NCBI GenBank assembly: GCA_963835585.1
Contig: CAWIGF010000003.1
Coordinates: 62,001-126,000, forward strand
Reading direction: 5' to 3'
Length of the DNA: 64,000 nt
Origin: UBA10107 sp963835585
GTDB lineage: Archaea; Nanobdellota; Nanobdellia; Woesearchaeales; UBA10107
The translations under genes were made by a program, and so were the position numbers. Positions 38,149 through 46,545 of this stretch are shown here, in pieces (position 1 is the first letter of the stretch; each line of letters begins with the position of its first letter). The notes beneath the pieces were generated by a model that saw nothing but the letters and a program-made list of their open reading frames with translations, did not search any database and was not told the DNA's origin.

Positions 38149-39233
38149 TTTGACCCATTATTGAATATAGCTTTCATTGGAAGTTTGACCAGTGAGAACA
38201 ACGGGTTGTGTTCCATTGTTGAGTACAGGAATATGCAGTGCGTACAACTGCATTTACTGTTTTTAATAAATGTAAAAAGTTTTTTTGAGAGCTTTGAGTT
38301 TAACACTCTCTTAAGATTGTATCCATAGTTTCTGAGATTGCCAACCGAACCAAGCATTTCACACAATTTCACATCACCATTTGGTTCAATAACTGAGACA
38401 GTTTTTCCTGCAAGACATCGTAGTGGTAAGTGGTCGCCTTCTAGCACCTTGCTTTGCATATCATAAAAGCATTTCTTTCTTTCCCAGAAATATTTTGTCT
38501 CGAAAGTATTGAAGTGCTTTTGAATGTAATATTTATCGTTTTCAAGATTAATTTTAGTATATTCGGCCATTTGCTCTTTGCTGAGAGGTATTAGTGTTTT
38601 GTCCCTAAAATCACCTCGCATTACTTCAAATGAGTGGAAATCAACATCCATATTTGCTCGGACATATGCCAATAGCGCTCTCATCTCTTTGAAATTATAG
38701 TCAGAAACTACTGTCGATGTGTTAACTCTTAATCTATTTGGATATTTCTTCTTAAATGGTCGCAATGATTGTTCGAGATCCATTACTTTTTTAAAGTTAC
38801 CTGGTATTCCTCTCATATAATCGTGCGTTTCTTCCAAGCCATCTAATGATAAATTGATGCTCAACACAAGATTTGGGCATTCAGATAATATTTTATTAGT
38901 GAATTCAAGAACCCTTTCTTTAAGTAGTGAGTTTGTTGGAATTGAAATGTTATTTGTTTTGTTTTGTAAATAGAACGTTTTGCATATATCAATAAGGTCT
39001 GTTCTTAGAAATGGTTCTCCTCCAGATATAAGAAGCGTTCGTAATGGTCCAATATTCTTTGAAATTTTTTTAATCTCATCAATAGAAAGTTCTTGTTGTC
39101 CTGTGTTAAGATTTTTCCAATAAAAACAAGTTCTGCAACGAGAATTACATTTGTTTGTTACAAAGAAGATCAGCGAACCCATTCGGGTATCGAATACATT
39201 TGCGACAAAGTCAAGTTGCTTTATAAGTCTCAT
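38145..39233 (-). CDS. Radical SAM protein with C-terminal cysteine domain
   Basis: 362 residues. The 4Fe-4S site is CNSRCRTC (C-x3-C-x2-C), followed by LISGGEPFLRTDLI (SAM-binding GGE) and SINLSLDGLEETHDYMRGIP. The C-terminal half has further cysteines (PLRCLAG, VKLCEMLG, SKCSCTHC), a SPASM-like auxiliary cluster region. Such enzymes modify peptides or sugars. First gene of a two-gene unit with a GT2. GGGGGA is the ribosome-binding site. Confidence 0.9.
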   Translation of the reverse strand: MRLIKQLDFVANVFDTRMGSLIFFVTNKCNSRCRTCFYWKNLNTGQQELSIDEIKKISKNIGPLRTLLISGGEPFLRTDLIDICKTFYLQNKTNNISIPTNSLLKERVLEFTNKILSECPNLVLSINLSLDGLEETHDYMRGIPGNFKKVMDLEQSLRPFKKKYPNRLRVNTSTVVSDYNFKEMRALLAYVRANMDVDFHSFEVMRGDFRDKTLIPLSKEQMAEYTKINLENDKYYIQKHFNTFETKYFWERKKCFYDMQSKVLEGDHLPLRCLAGKTVSVIEPNGDVKLCEMLGSVGNLRNYGYNLKRVLNSKLSKKLFTFIKNSKCSCTHCIFLYSTMEHNPLFSLVKLPMKAIFNNGSK

Positions 39234-39385
39234 TTTCCCCCTGTTTACAGTATGCGTAACAAAATATCTTATTTAAAAATGTTGTTATGGTCATTTTTGC
39301 CTAAAAATTATGTACTTTACTGCAGGTAAAGCGTCAACCATTTATCTTAAAAACCTTTAAATAAGGCCATTTCATTCCAGAATTC

Positions 39386-42016
39386 ATGGAGTTTAACAAG
39401 ATTGCAGAGAAGTGGCAGAAGCGCTGGGAAGAAGCCAAAATCTTTGAAGTTAATGAAAATTCAAAGAAGAAAAAATTCTATGTCCTTGAGATGTTTCCAT
39501 ATCCTTCCGGAAGCGGATTGCATATGGGTCATGCGTTGAATTACACAATTGGTGATATTTATGCACGATATCATAGGATGCTTGGTTTCAATGTCCTTTA
39601 TCCAATGGGGTACGATTCTCTTGGACTTCCTGCAGAGAACGCAGCAATCAAGGAAGGAGTGAGTCCAAAGGAATATACTGAAAAGTCGATTTCAAACTTT
39701 ATTAGGCAACAAAAGGCACTCGGATTGAGTTATGACTGGATGCGAGTCATAAAGACGCATGACCCTTCCTACTATAAATGGGATCAGTGGATTTTCCTCA
39801 AGATGTTTGAGAAGGGGATTGCTTTCAAGAAGAAAGCCTCGGTAAACTGGTGTTCAATGTGCGATTCTGTGCTTGCGAACGAGCAAGTCCATGACGGAAA
39901 ATGTTGGAGGCATAAGGACAATGATGTCCAGATAAAACATCTTGAACAATGGTTCTTCAAGATAACTGATTACGCCAGTGAGTTGTACGACAACATAGAT
40001 AATTTGACGAACTGGAAGGATGATGTCAAGGCAATGCAGAAGAATTGGATAGGTAAAAGTTTCGGAACTGAAATTAATTTTACAATCAACGGCGAAAAAT
40101 GGCCGATATTTACCACGCGAATCGACACCACATATGGGGTTACATTCATGGTTGTCTCGGCCCAGCACGAGAAATTAAGCAAACTTGTGACAAAAGAACA
40201 GAAAAAAGAAGTTGACGCTTTCCTTAAAAGAATCAAGTCGACAAGCGAAAAAGATTCTGAGTCCCTGGAGAAGGACGGAGTCTTCACTGGCAGTTATGCA
40301 ATAAATCCCTTGACAAATGAGAAAATACCAGTGTATGCTGGGAATTTCGTGATTGCTGACTATGGATGTGGTATGGTAATGGCTGTTCCTGCGCACGATC
40401 AAAGGGATTTTGAATTTGCAAAGAAATACAAGATTCCGATAAAAATTGTAGTTCAAAAAATAGAAGGAACTCTTGATGCCTCAAAAATGAAAGAAGCGTA
40501 CGTTCAAGACGGCGTCCTTGCTAATTCAGGTGAGTTTACTGGAAGGCCTAATAGGGAAGCGATTTCAGCAATGCAGGCATATATTGAAAAAAAGAAGCTT
40601 GGGAAAAAAGTAGTAAACTTCAAATTACGTGACTGGCTTGTTTCGCGACAGAGATACTGGGGAACGCCGATACCTATTATTTATTGCGACAAGTGTGGAA
40701 CTGTCCCTGTTCCAGAAAAAGATTTGCCTGTTGTTCTTCCTGATAAAGTTAAATTTGGAATTGGAAATCCGCTTGAAACAAACCCTGATTTTGTAAACAC
40801 ATTATGTCCAAAATGTGGTGGAAAGGCAAAGAGGGAAACGGACACGATGGATACGTTTGTCAATTCGTCGTGGTATTTTCTGCGTTATTGTGATCCTCAT
40901 AATTCCCAGAAAATATTTGATCCGCAGAAGGCAAAATATTGGATGCCTATAGACCAGTACATAGGTGGAGCCGAGCACGCTTGCATGCATCTTATTTATT
41001 TCAGGTTCTATACAAAGTTTTTGAGAGATCTGGGATTGATTAAGTTTGATGAACCAACCATAAACCTGTTCAACCAAGGAATGTTGCACGGAGTTGATGG
41101 GGCCGTTATGTCAAAGTCGCTGGGAAACGTTGTTCTTCCGGAAGAGATAAGCGATAAATATGGCATTGACGCAGCACGATTATTCCTGATTTCGCAGGCA
41201 TCGCCCGATAAGGACATAGTATGGAGCGATAAGGGTATCGAAGGGAGCTTCAAGCTTGTCAACAGATTTGTTTCTTTGATTGATAAGTCAATTGGGCCTT
41301 CTGACAGGAAGTCATTAAACAAAATACACAAGACAATACGAGAAGTCACTCGTTGCATTAAAAATTTCGAGTACAACAAGGCAGCAATAGAACTGAATGC
41401 ATACATTACATATCTTTCGGAGTCAGAAAAAATATCAAAAGACAGCTTGGAGGCTGCAATTTTATTATTTGCCCCGATAATGCCCCATGTCTCGGAAGAA
41501 TTATGGTCCAAATTGGGGCATAAAGATTTTGTTTCCCTTGCTCCCTGGCCGAAGTATGATGAAAAATTCATAGACCCAGAGCTTGACTTCATGGAAGAAT
41601 CTTTTGAGAATTTAGTTACGGATGTAGGCTCAATTTTGAATCTTACTGGTATTAAAAATCCAAAGGTAATAAAGTTAATAGTGTCTGAGGCATGGAAATA
41701 TAAGTATGTAGACCAACTGAAGAGCCTAATGAAGAAGGAATTCAATCCCGGATCTGTTTTGAAGGAATTAATGAAGTCTGATTTGAAGAAACATGGGCAG
41801 GAAATAAGCAAAATGACTCCTAAGCTCATGAATGACATAAGCAAGCTTCCAAAGGTTGTGCTTACACAAGAAAAGGAAATAAGTGGTTTGAGTGAAATGA
41901 AGTCAAAATTAAAGGAAAAATTCAGTGCAGATATAATTATAGAAAGAGCCGAGCAGTCAAAAGATCAAAAATCTAAAAACGCCTTTCCAGCAAAACCAGC
42001 AATATTAGTTGAGTGA
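39386..42016 (+). CDS. leuS: Leucyl-tRNA synthetase, bacterial type
   Basis: 876 residues. Class I motifs: HMGH in PYPSGSGLHMGHALNYT and MSKSLGN (KMSKS). Bacterial-type signs are the YDSLGLPAENAAI, YYKWDQWIFLKMFEKGIAF and VNWCSMCDSVLANEQV blocks and YCDKCGTVPVPEKDLPVVLP, together with the shorter length (archaeal/eukaryotic forms are larger). The CP1 editing domain is present (FTTRIDTTYGVTFMV). TATA box (CCTTTAAATAAGG) 26 nt before the ATG. Probably gained from bacteria; it must charge the archaeal class II tRNA-Leu seen at 17.3 kb. Confidence 0.96.
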   Translation: MEFNKIAEKWQKRWEEAKIFEVNENSKKKKFYVLEMFPYPSGSGLHMGHALNYTIGDIYARYHRMLGFNVLYPMGYDSLGLPAENAAIKEGVSPKEYTEKSISNFIRQQKALGLSYDWMRVIKTHDPSYYKWDQWIFLKMFEKGIAFKKKASVNWCSMCDSVLANEQVHDGKCWRHKDNDVQIKHLEQWFFKITDYASELYDNIDNLTNWKDDVKAMQKNWIGKSFGTEINFTINGEKWPIFTTRIDTTYGVTFMVVSAQHEKLSKLVTKEQKKEVDAFLKRIKSTSEKDSESLEKDGVFTGSYAINPLTNEKIPVYAGNFVIADYGCGMVMAVPAHDQRDFEFAKKYKIPIKIVVQKIEGTLDASKMKEAYVQDGVLANSGEFTGRPNREAISAMQAYIEKKKLGKKVVNFKLRDWLVSRQRYWGTPIPIIYCDKCGTVPVPEKDLPVVLPDKVKFGIGNPLETNPDFVNTLCPKCGGKAKRETDTMDTFVNSSWYFLRYCDPHNSQKIFDPQKAKYWMPIDQYIGGAEHACMHLIYFRFYTKFLRDLGLIKFDEPTINLFNQGMLHGVDGAVMSKSLGNVVLPEEISDKYGIDAARLFLISQASPDKDIVWSDKGIEGSFKLVNRFVSLIDKSIGPSDRKSLNKIHKTIREVTRCIKNFEYNKAAIELNAYITYLSESEKISKDSLEAAILLFAPIMPHVSEELWSKLGHKDFVSLAPWPKYDEKFIDPELDFMEESFENLVTDVGSILNLTGIKNPKVIKLIVSEAWKYKYVDQLKSLMKKEFNPGSVLKELMKSDLKKHGQEISKMTPKLMNDISKLPKVVLTQEKEISGLSEMKSKLKEKFSADIIIERAEQSKDQKSKNAFPAKPAILVE

Positions 42017-42023
42017 CTTCGAT

Positions 42024-42719
42024 ATGAAAAAAGCTGTTTTTTTCGACGCCGATGGCACTATTCTCGACACACGCGAACTGGCGATGCGTAGCTTAAATGA
42101 TATGTTGATATCAGCAGGTTACAAATCAATAAATAATTTTTCTCTTTTGCGTCAGATGGCTCCTCGTCAATTTATAACTCATTTAAGGAAAGAGACAGGC
42201 CTTCCATTCTACAAAATACCAATGCTTCCTATTTACATAAGACGTATCAAGAAAATTGTTGCGTCAAAAAGAGATTCAATTGTCATGTTTGATGGTATGA
42301 AGAAAGTCATTGATGAATTATCTCGAAATTATGTTGTTGGTATAGTAAGTTCAGGTATTGGAGAAGTAATAAGGCACATATTAGATAAAAATAATGTCAG
42401 GGTTGATTTCATAAAGACATATTGGCCAATTGTTGATTTCTTTCCACATGATTTCTTGAAGTATGTGGGTATTCGTCATATTGGTAAAGGGGGATTGATA
42501 AAAGAATCTATACGCGACCACAATCTCCTAAGAAAAAATGTTGTTTATGTAGGTGATGAAATAAGAGACATGGCAGCTGCAAAGAGAGCAAAGGTAAGAT
42601 CCATTGCTGCATGTTGGGGATGTTTCAATACAGAGGAGACATTACGCAAACACAATCCTGATTACATTGTTCACAACCCACGTGAGTTGACTGAATTAAT
42701 ATATGAAGTACTTCACTAA
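42024..42719 (+). CDS. HAD-family phosphatase (phosphoglycolate-phosphatase-like)
   Basis: 231 residues from the ATG at 42024 (MKKAVFFDADGTILDTREL); a TTG at 42009 inside leuS is less likely. DADGT nucleophile, VGIVSSGIGEVI (motif II), GGLIKESIR lysine region, and VVYVGDEIRDMAAAKRAKVR (motif IV) are in order, with a four-helix cap. It starts 7 nt after leuS and is probably co-transcribed. Substrate unknown. Confidence 0.85.
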   Translation: MKKAVFFDADGTILDTRELAMRSLNDMLISAGYKSINNFSLLRQMAPRQFITHLRKETGLPFYKIPMLPIYIRRIKKIVASKRDSIVMFDGMKKVIDELSRNYVVGIVSSGIGEVIRHILDKNNVRVDFIKTYWPIVDFFPHDFLKYVGIRHIGKGGLIKESIRDHNLLRKNVVYVGDEIRDMAAAKRAKVRSIAACWGCFNTEETLRKHNPDYIVHNPRELTELIYEVLH

Positions 42720-42761
42720 ATATCCAAAACTTATTTAAAGTAGGCATATGTCATTCTTATT

Positions 42762-43661
42762 ATGGAAAAGACTTCAAAAATATGGATGAATGGAAAATTT
42801 GTTGACTGGGATGATGCGGAAATACATGTGTTGACTAACAGTCTTCATTATGGATCTGGTGTTTTTGAGGGAATACGATGTTACAAAACAAAAAATGGCC
42901 CCGCTGTTTTTAGATTGAGAGAACATGTTGATAGGATTTTTGCGTCTGCGGAACTTCTCAATATCAAAATTCCTTTTACAAAAAAAGAAATATTTGACGC
43001 GATTGTTGCGACAGTCAAAGAAAATAAGATACATTCTTGTTACATAAGGCCAATAGCATATTTTGGTTATGGAGAGATGGGACTAAACATCAAACTATGT
43101 AAGGTTGATGTCGCGATTGCTGTGTGGCCATGGGGCGCCTATTTGGGGGAAGAGGCCATGAAACATGGTACAAAGTTGATGATATCTAAATACAAAAGAC
43201 ATCATGGTCCATTGAACAAGGCAAAAATAACAGGCAATTACTATAATTCATCTCTGGCAAAATCTGAGGCGCTGGATGCTAAATATGATGATGCTATTAT
43301 GATGGATGACCAGGGATATGTTGCGGAAGCAACCGGGGAGAATATTTTTTTGATAAAAAATGGCGTTTTGTATACACCAGCAGAAGGCTCAATGTTGCTG
43401 GGCATCACAAGAGATTCAATTTTTAAGATCGCAGAAGATATGGGCTTGGATGTCATTGAGAAGGATATTACGAAAGAGGAACTGTATTCTGCAGACGAAG
43501 CCCTGCTGAGCGGGACTGCCGCTGAAATCACACCAATTCATTCAGTCGATGGAAATAAAATGAAAAGAATTGACATAGTATTTAAATTACAGAGAGCATA
43601 TTTCGATATTGTGAATGGTAAGAATGAGAAATATGTGAAATGGCTGACACTCATCAAGTAA
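42762..43661 (+). CDS. ilvE: Branched-chain amino acid aminotransferase
   Basis: 299 residues, class IV PLP fold. KIWMNGKFVDWDDAEIHVLT, YGSGVFEGIRCYKTKNGPAV, IRPIAYFGYGEMG, NKAKITGNYYNSSLAKSEAL (PLP lysine region), GYVAEATGENIF and LLSGTAAEITPIHSVDG match IlvE. Catalyses the last step to leucine, valine and isoleucine. TATA box (CTTATTTAAAG) 27 nt before the ATG, no leader. Convergent with leuA, the two stops abutting. Confidence 0.94.
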   Translation: MEKTSKIWMNGKFVDWDDAEIHVLTNSLHYGSGVFEGIRCYKTKNGPAVFRLREHVDRIFASAELLNIKIPFTKKEIFDAIVATVKENKIHSCYIRPIAYFGYGEMGLNIKLCKVDVAIAVWPWGAYLGEEAMKHGTKLMISKYKRHHGPLNKAKITGNYYNSSLAKSEALDAKYDDAIMMDDQGYVAEATGENIFLIKNGVLYTPAEGSMLLGITRDSIFKIAEDMGLDVIEKDITKEELYSADEALLSGTAAEITPIHSVDGNKMKRIDIVFKLQRAYFDIVNGKNEKYVKWLTLIK

Positions 43662-44834
43662 TTATTTTTTTGTAAGCATAAGTAAATCTTTATCGCTTAC
43701 TTCTTTTCTTCCATCAGCATACTCATTATATCTTTCCATGAACATAGACATGTCATCTGGTGTTTTAATTCCTAGTTTGGTAAGTCGAGCTACTACTGCA
43801 TGTTTTCCAGAATGACGGCCGAGTATGATTTTACTATATCTCCCGACTTGTACAGGATTGATTATTTCATATGTGCTCGGGTTCTTTATGACCCCATGTT
43901 GATGAATCCCTGCTTCATGAGCAAATGCATTCTTTCCCACGATCGCTTTATTTGGCTGAACATCATTTTTTGTAATTTCTACTAACATTCTGCTAGCGGG
44001 ATATAAAAGTTTGCTCCTAATATTAGTTCTCATACCATTGTTTTTTACCAACATTGCTACAACTATTTCTTCAAGGGCAGCATTTCCTGCGCGTTCCCCT
44101 ATGCCATTTATTGTGCACTCAACTTGTTTTGCTCCTGCTGATAAACCAGACAAGCTATTCGCGACAGCAAGACCGAGATCGTTGTGGCAATGAACGCTCA
44201 GTTGTGCTATTCCTTTACTAAACTCCGGAAACTTTTTATACGCTTGCTTGATGATATTTCTATATTCATCAGGATAGCAATAACCAACTGTATCTGGAAT
44301 GTTAATTGTTCGTGCCCCTTCTTTCAAAGCAATCTCAATTATTTTCAATCTAAAATTTTTTTCTGTACGACTTGCATCCTCAAGAGAAAATTCAATGTCG
44401 TCTGTGTAATTTCGTGCTTTTTGGATTGATTCTATTGTGCGCTTCTCGATATCTTGTTTAGTCATATGTAACTTGTATATCCTATGTTCAGGAGATGTTC
44501 CAAGGAACACATGGATTCTTCCTATTCCTGCTTCGATTGCAGGCGCTAATGCCGATGCTGCATTTTCTATGTCTTCTTCTTTTGCCCTAGCGAGAGCAGC
44601 GATAGTCGGTACATATTTTCCCTTATGTTTTCGCTCAGCAGCATTCATTGAAATCTTATTCACACTATTGTATTGCGCTCGACTTGATATTGGAAATCCT
44701 GTTTCGATAACATCAACATGCAAATCAAATAGGATTCTTGCAAACCTGATTTTGTCTTCCACAGACATTGCATATCCTGGTGCCTGTTCTCCATCACGAA
44801 GCGTAGTGTCAAATACTTTGATCTCATTTTTCAT
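43662..44834 (-). CDS. leuA: 2-isopropylmalate synthase (short form)
   Basis: 390 residues from the ATG at 44834; AUGAGGAAGAACAUG gives a Shine-Dalgarno 7 nt upstream, so the ATG at 44846 is less likely. First committed step of leucine synthesis. TIM-barrel motifs: FDTTLRDGEQAPGYAMSVED, VIETGFPISSRAQYNSV, LSVHCHNDLGLAVANSL (metal HxH), CTINGIGERAGNAALEEIV, EAGIHQHGVI. It stops before the C-terminal leucine-feedback (LeuA dimer) domain of the usual ~510-residue enzyme. Homocitrate or citramalate synthase are alternatives by sequence, but the Leu-rich leader favours isopropylmalate synthase. Confidence 0.9.
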   Translation of the reverse strand: MKNEIKVFDTTLRDGEQAPGYAMSVEDKIRFARILFDLHVDVIETGFPISSRAQYNSVNKISMNAAERKHKGKYVPTIAALARAKEEDIENAASALAPAIEAGIGRIHVFLGTSPEHRIYKLHMTKQDIEKRTIESIQKARNYTDDIEFSLEDASRTEKNFRLKIIEIALKEGARTINIPDTVGYCYPDEYRNIIKQAYKKFPEFSKGIAQLSVHCHNDLGLAVANSLSGLSAGAKQVECTINGIGERAGNAALEEIVVAMLVKNNGMRTNIRSKLLYPASRMLVEITKNDVQPNKAIVGKNAFAHEAGIHQHGVIKNPSTYEIINPVQVGRYSKIILGRHSGKHAVVARLTKLGIKTPDDMSMFMERYNEYADGRKEVSDKDLLMLTKK

Positions 44835-44854
44835 GTTCTTCCTCATAGGTTTTT

Positions 44855-44920
44855 AAGAAAGCGTCTGCTAAATTCTTTTTTGGAACGGAAACAACGCTTT
44901 CTTTATGTTGGCGTGTTTCC
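44855..44920 (-). promoter_or_regulatory. Competing hairpins of the leuA leader RNA
   Basis: In the RNA sense, hairpin A runs 44920-44887: GGAAACA pairs with TGTTTCC and CGC with GCG (one bulged U). It starts at the base after the leader-peptide stop. Hairpin B pairs AAGAAAGCGT (44903-44894) with ACGCTTTCTT (44864-44855), a perfect 10-bp stem. They share bases 44894-44897, so they compete (or knot). TTTCC of hairpin A can also pair with GGAAG of the leuA Shine-Dalgarno. No T-run follows B. Confidence 0.65.
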
Positions 44921-44989
44921 TTAAAGCAGAAGGAGCAAAGCTAAAGCAAGTGAGTTATTATTTTCTCGCCGCATTATTTTTGCTTCCAT
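44921..44989 (-). CDS. leuL: Leucine leader peptide of leuA
   Basis: 22-codon ORF: MEAKIMRRE, then NNNSLALALLLLL and TAA. Seven of the last nine codons are Leu (CTT, TTA, TTG, CTC, CTT, CTG, CTT), five in a row. The mix of synonymous codons shows this is not a DNA repeat. The ATG is 26 nt downstream of the TATA centre, so it is expected at the transcript's 5' end (leaderless). An in-frame ATG at 45010 touches the TATA box and is excluded. It lies 87 nt before the leuA ATG, just upstream of competing hairpins. The layout is that of bacterial leuL attenuators; the control itself is inferred. Confidence 0.8.
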   Translation of the reverse strand: MEAKIMRRENNNSLALALLLLL

Positions 44990-45010
44990 TGAAAGAAGAA
45001 AGTACTCCAT

Positions 45011-45020
45011 CTATATATAT
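45011..45020 (-). promoter_or_regulatory. TATA box of the leuA leader transcript
   Basis: Reverse strand ATATATATAG, centred 26 nt before the leader ATG at 44989. It starts 9 bp after the end of the upstream aminotransferase gene, so leuA has its own promoter with a leader of about 155 nt. Confidence 0.75.
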
Positions 45021-45028
45021 TTTTCTGA

Positions 45029-46084
45029 TTATTTCTCTTTGAGATATTTTTCCAGTCTCTTCATTCCTTCTTCGATGCGAGGAATGGTTAACGCATAGCT
45101 GAACCTCAACCGTGTTGGATCCCCGAACCATGTGCCGTCATAAGTGATCATGTCATGCTTGTAGTACAGGTCGTGCATGACTTTGGTAGCGTTCTTGAAT
45201 TTCGGGAAAACATAGAATGCTCCTTCAGGCTTCCACAAATCTAAGCCAAGTTCAACCATTTTTTCATAGATGAAGTCTCTTCTTTCTTTGAACACTTTCT
45301 TGATTTCCGAAGAGCGTTTTGAAAATGTCTTTAATGCATTAAAAGCCATTTCCTGTCCTATTAGGTTGGTATTCATGGAGCTCCAGTTCTTTATATCAAG
45401 AATTCCTTTCACCATAGCAGCGTCATGTGAATGTAAGTAGCCTACTCTGTATCCGCACATGGAAAATGTTTTTGAGAATGAATTTAAAGTAACGACATGC
45501 TTTCCATCAATAAGATAATTTTCTCGTTCGTAATGCAGTTCACTGTACACTTCATCTGAAATAATTATCTTGTTCAGGTCATAACATACTTTCTCTATTA
45601 ATTTTAAGGTATTGATGTTTTGGATGGTTCCCGTTGGATTTCCAGGGGAATTAATTAAAATCGCTTCGCACTCTGGCATCTTTTTTTCAAAATCGACAGG
45701 ATCTATTTTTCCATTTACTAAATCAGTGAATACTGGCTCCATACCTGCCATTTTGACCAGCTGCGGATATGCATAGTAATAGGGTCTTGGAACGAGAATT
45801 TTTTTCCCGCCATTTATACCAATATATCTCAATGTAAGATCCAATGCCTCGGAGGCGCCATTTGTAACTACAAATTGGTTTTCATTCGAATCTGGGTATT
45901 CTTTCATCAAAGCCCGTCGCAGTTCAATTGTTCCCTGTAATAATCCATATTTGAACGGGACTTTTTTGATATTAATGTTATATACTTCTTCAGGAGGAGC
46001 TAAATCTGGCTGTCCTGAACCAAATGAAAGCAACTTTCCATTTTCTTTTCCGACAAAGAATGAAGGACCTGTTATCTTTTCCAT
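45029..46084 (-). CDS. Class I/II PLP aminotransferase
   Basis: 351 residues, fold type I. FVVTNGASEALDLTLRYIG, ILINSPGNPTGTIQNIN, IIISDEVYSELHYE, LNSFSKTFSMCGYRVGYLHS (PLP lysine in SFSK), and the C-terminal arginine in PTRLRFSYAL. Aspartate/aromatic-type specificity is likely but not decided. TATA box ATTTTAAAAAGC gives a short leader with AGAGGT before the ATG. Directly upstream of the leuA promoter. Confidence 0.92.
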   Translation of the reverse strand: MEKITGPSFFVGKENGKLLSFGSGQPDLAPPEEVYNINIKKVPFKYGLLQGTIELRRALMKEYPDSNENQFVVTNGASEALDLTLRYIGINGGKKILVPRPYYYAYPQLVKMAGMEPVFTDLVNGKIDPVDFEKKMPECEAILINSPGNPTGTIQNINTLKLIEKVCYDLNKIIISDEVYSELHYERENYLIDGKHVVTLNSFSKTFSMCGYRVGYLHSHDAAMVKGILDIKNWSSMNTNLIGQEMAFNALKTFSKRSSEIKKVFKERRDFIYEKMVELGLDLWKPEGAFYVFPKFKNATKVMHDLYYKHDMITYDGTWFGDPTRLRFSYALTIPRIEEGMKRLEKYLKEK

Positions 46085-46185
46085 GAAACCTCTTTATTAC
46101 GAAGAACGGGTGTTGCTTTTTAAAATTATCTAAGCCATAAAACTACATATTTCAGTAGTGTGGGAACATTTTGCAAGAATAAAGT

Positions 46186-46458
46186 GGGCAGGCACACCCT
46201 GAAATGGATACTAACCAAAAAAAGCAGCTACCTCGGAGCGTTCTCCATTCCGCTACCCCGCAAACATTAGCATTCAAGGTTAGTGCTGCTTCATTCCTGA
46301 CCTGACACGGTTCGCTTGGACGTAATCTTGCAGGACAGAACTTCGCAGTTCGCTACAAGACTCCTTTTCCTGGAAACTACCTCTTTCAAGGCTTCAACCC
46401 CATCATGAAGCCCGTTTATGGTTACAACGCAGGGCTAATGCGCCGGTTTAGCCTACCC
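46186..46458 (-). ncRNA. ffs: Signal recognition particle 7S RNA
   Basis: In the RNA sense the 5' end GGGTAGGC pairs with GCCTGCCC at the 3' end, closing helix 1/5. The universal helix 8 motif GTCAGGTCAGGAATGAAGCA is present (SRP54-binding loop), with the distal part of helix 5 and helix 6 arms around it. A TATA box (CTTTATAAATC, about 46479-46489) predicts a start at 46458. About 273 nt, a somewhat compact archaeal SRP RNA. Confidence 0.93.
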
Positions 46459-46545
46459 AGAATAACAAGCAATTGGTGATTTATAAAGGTTTAGTTGAAC
46501 TTTTCATATATTAATTTGAGCGTGATTTCCTAAACTTGATATTTT

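Noticed and set aside
44855..44903. Hairpin B before leuA as a bacterial-style intrinsic terminator
   Set aside because: No T-run follows the stem (sequence goes on as AAAAACC), so I describe it as a competing structure and leave open whether it ends transcription or blocks translation.
45010..45010. Longer leader peptide starting at the ATG at 45010 (MEYFLLS...)
   Set aside because: This ATG touches the TATA box, so it would not be in the transcript; the ATG at 44989 is at the expected start point.
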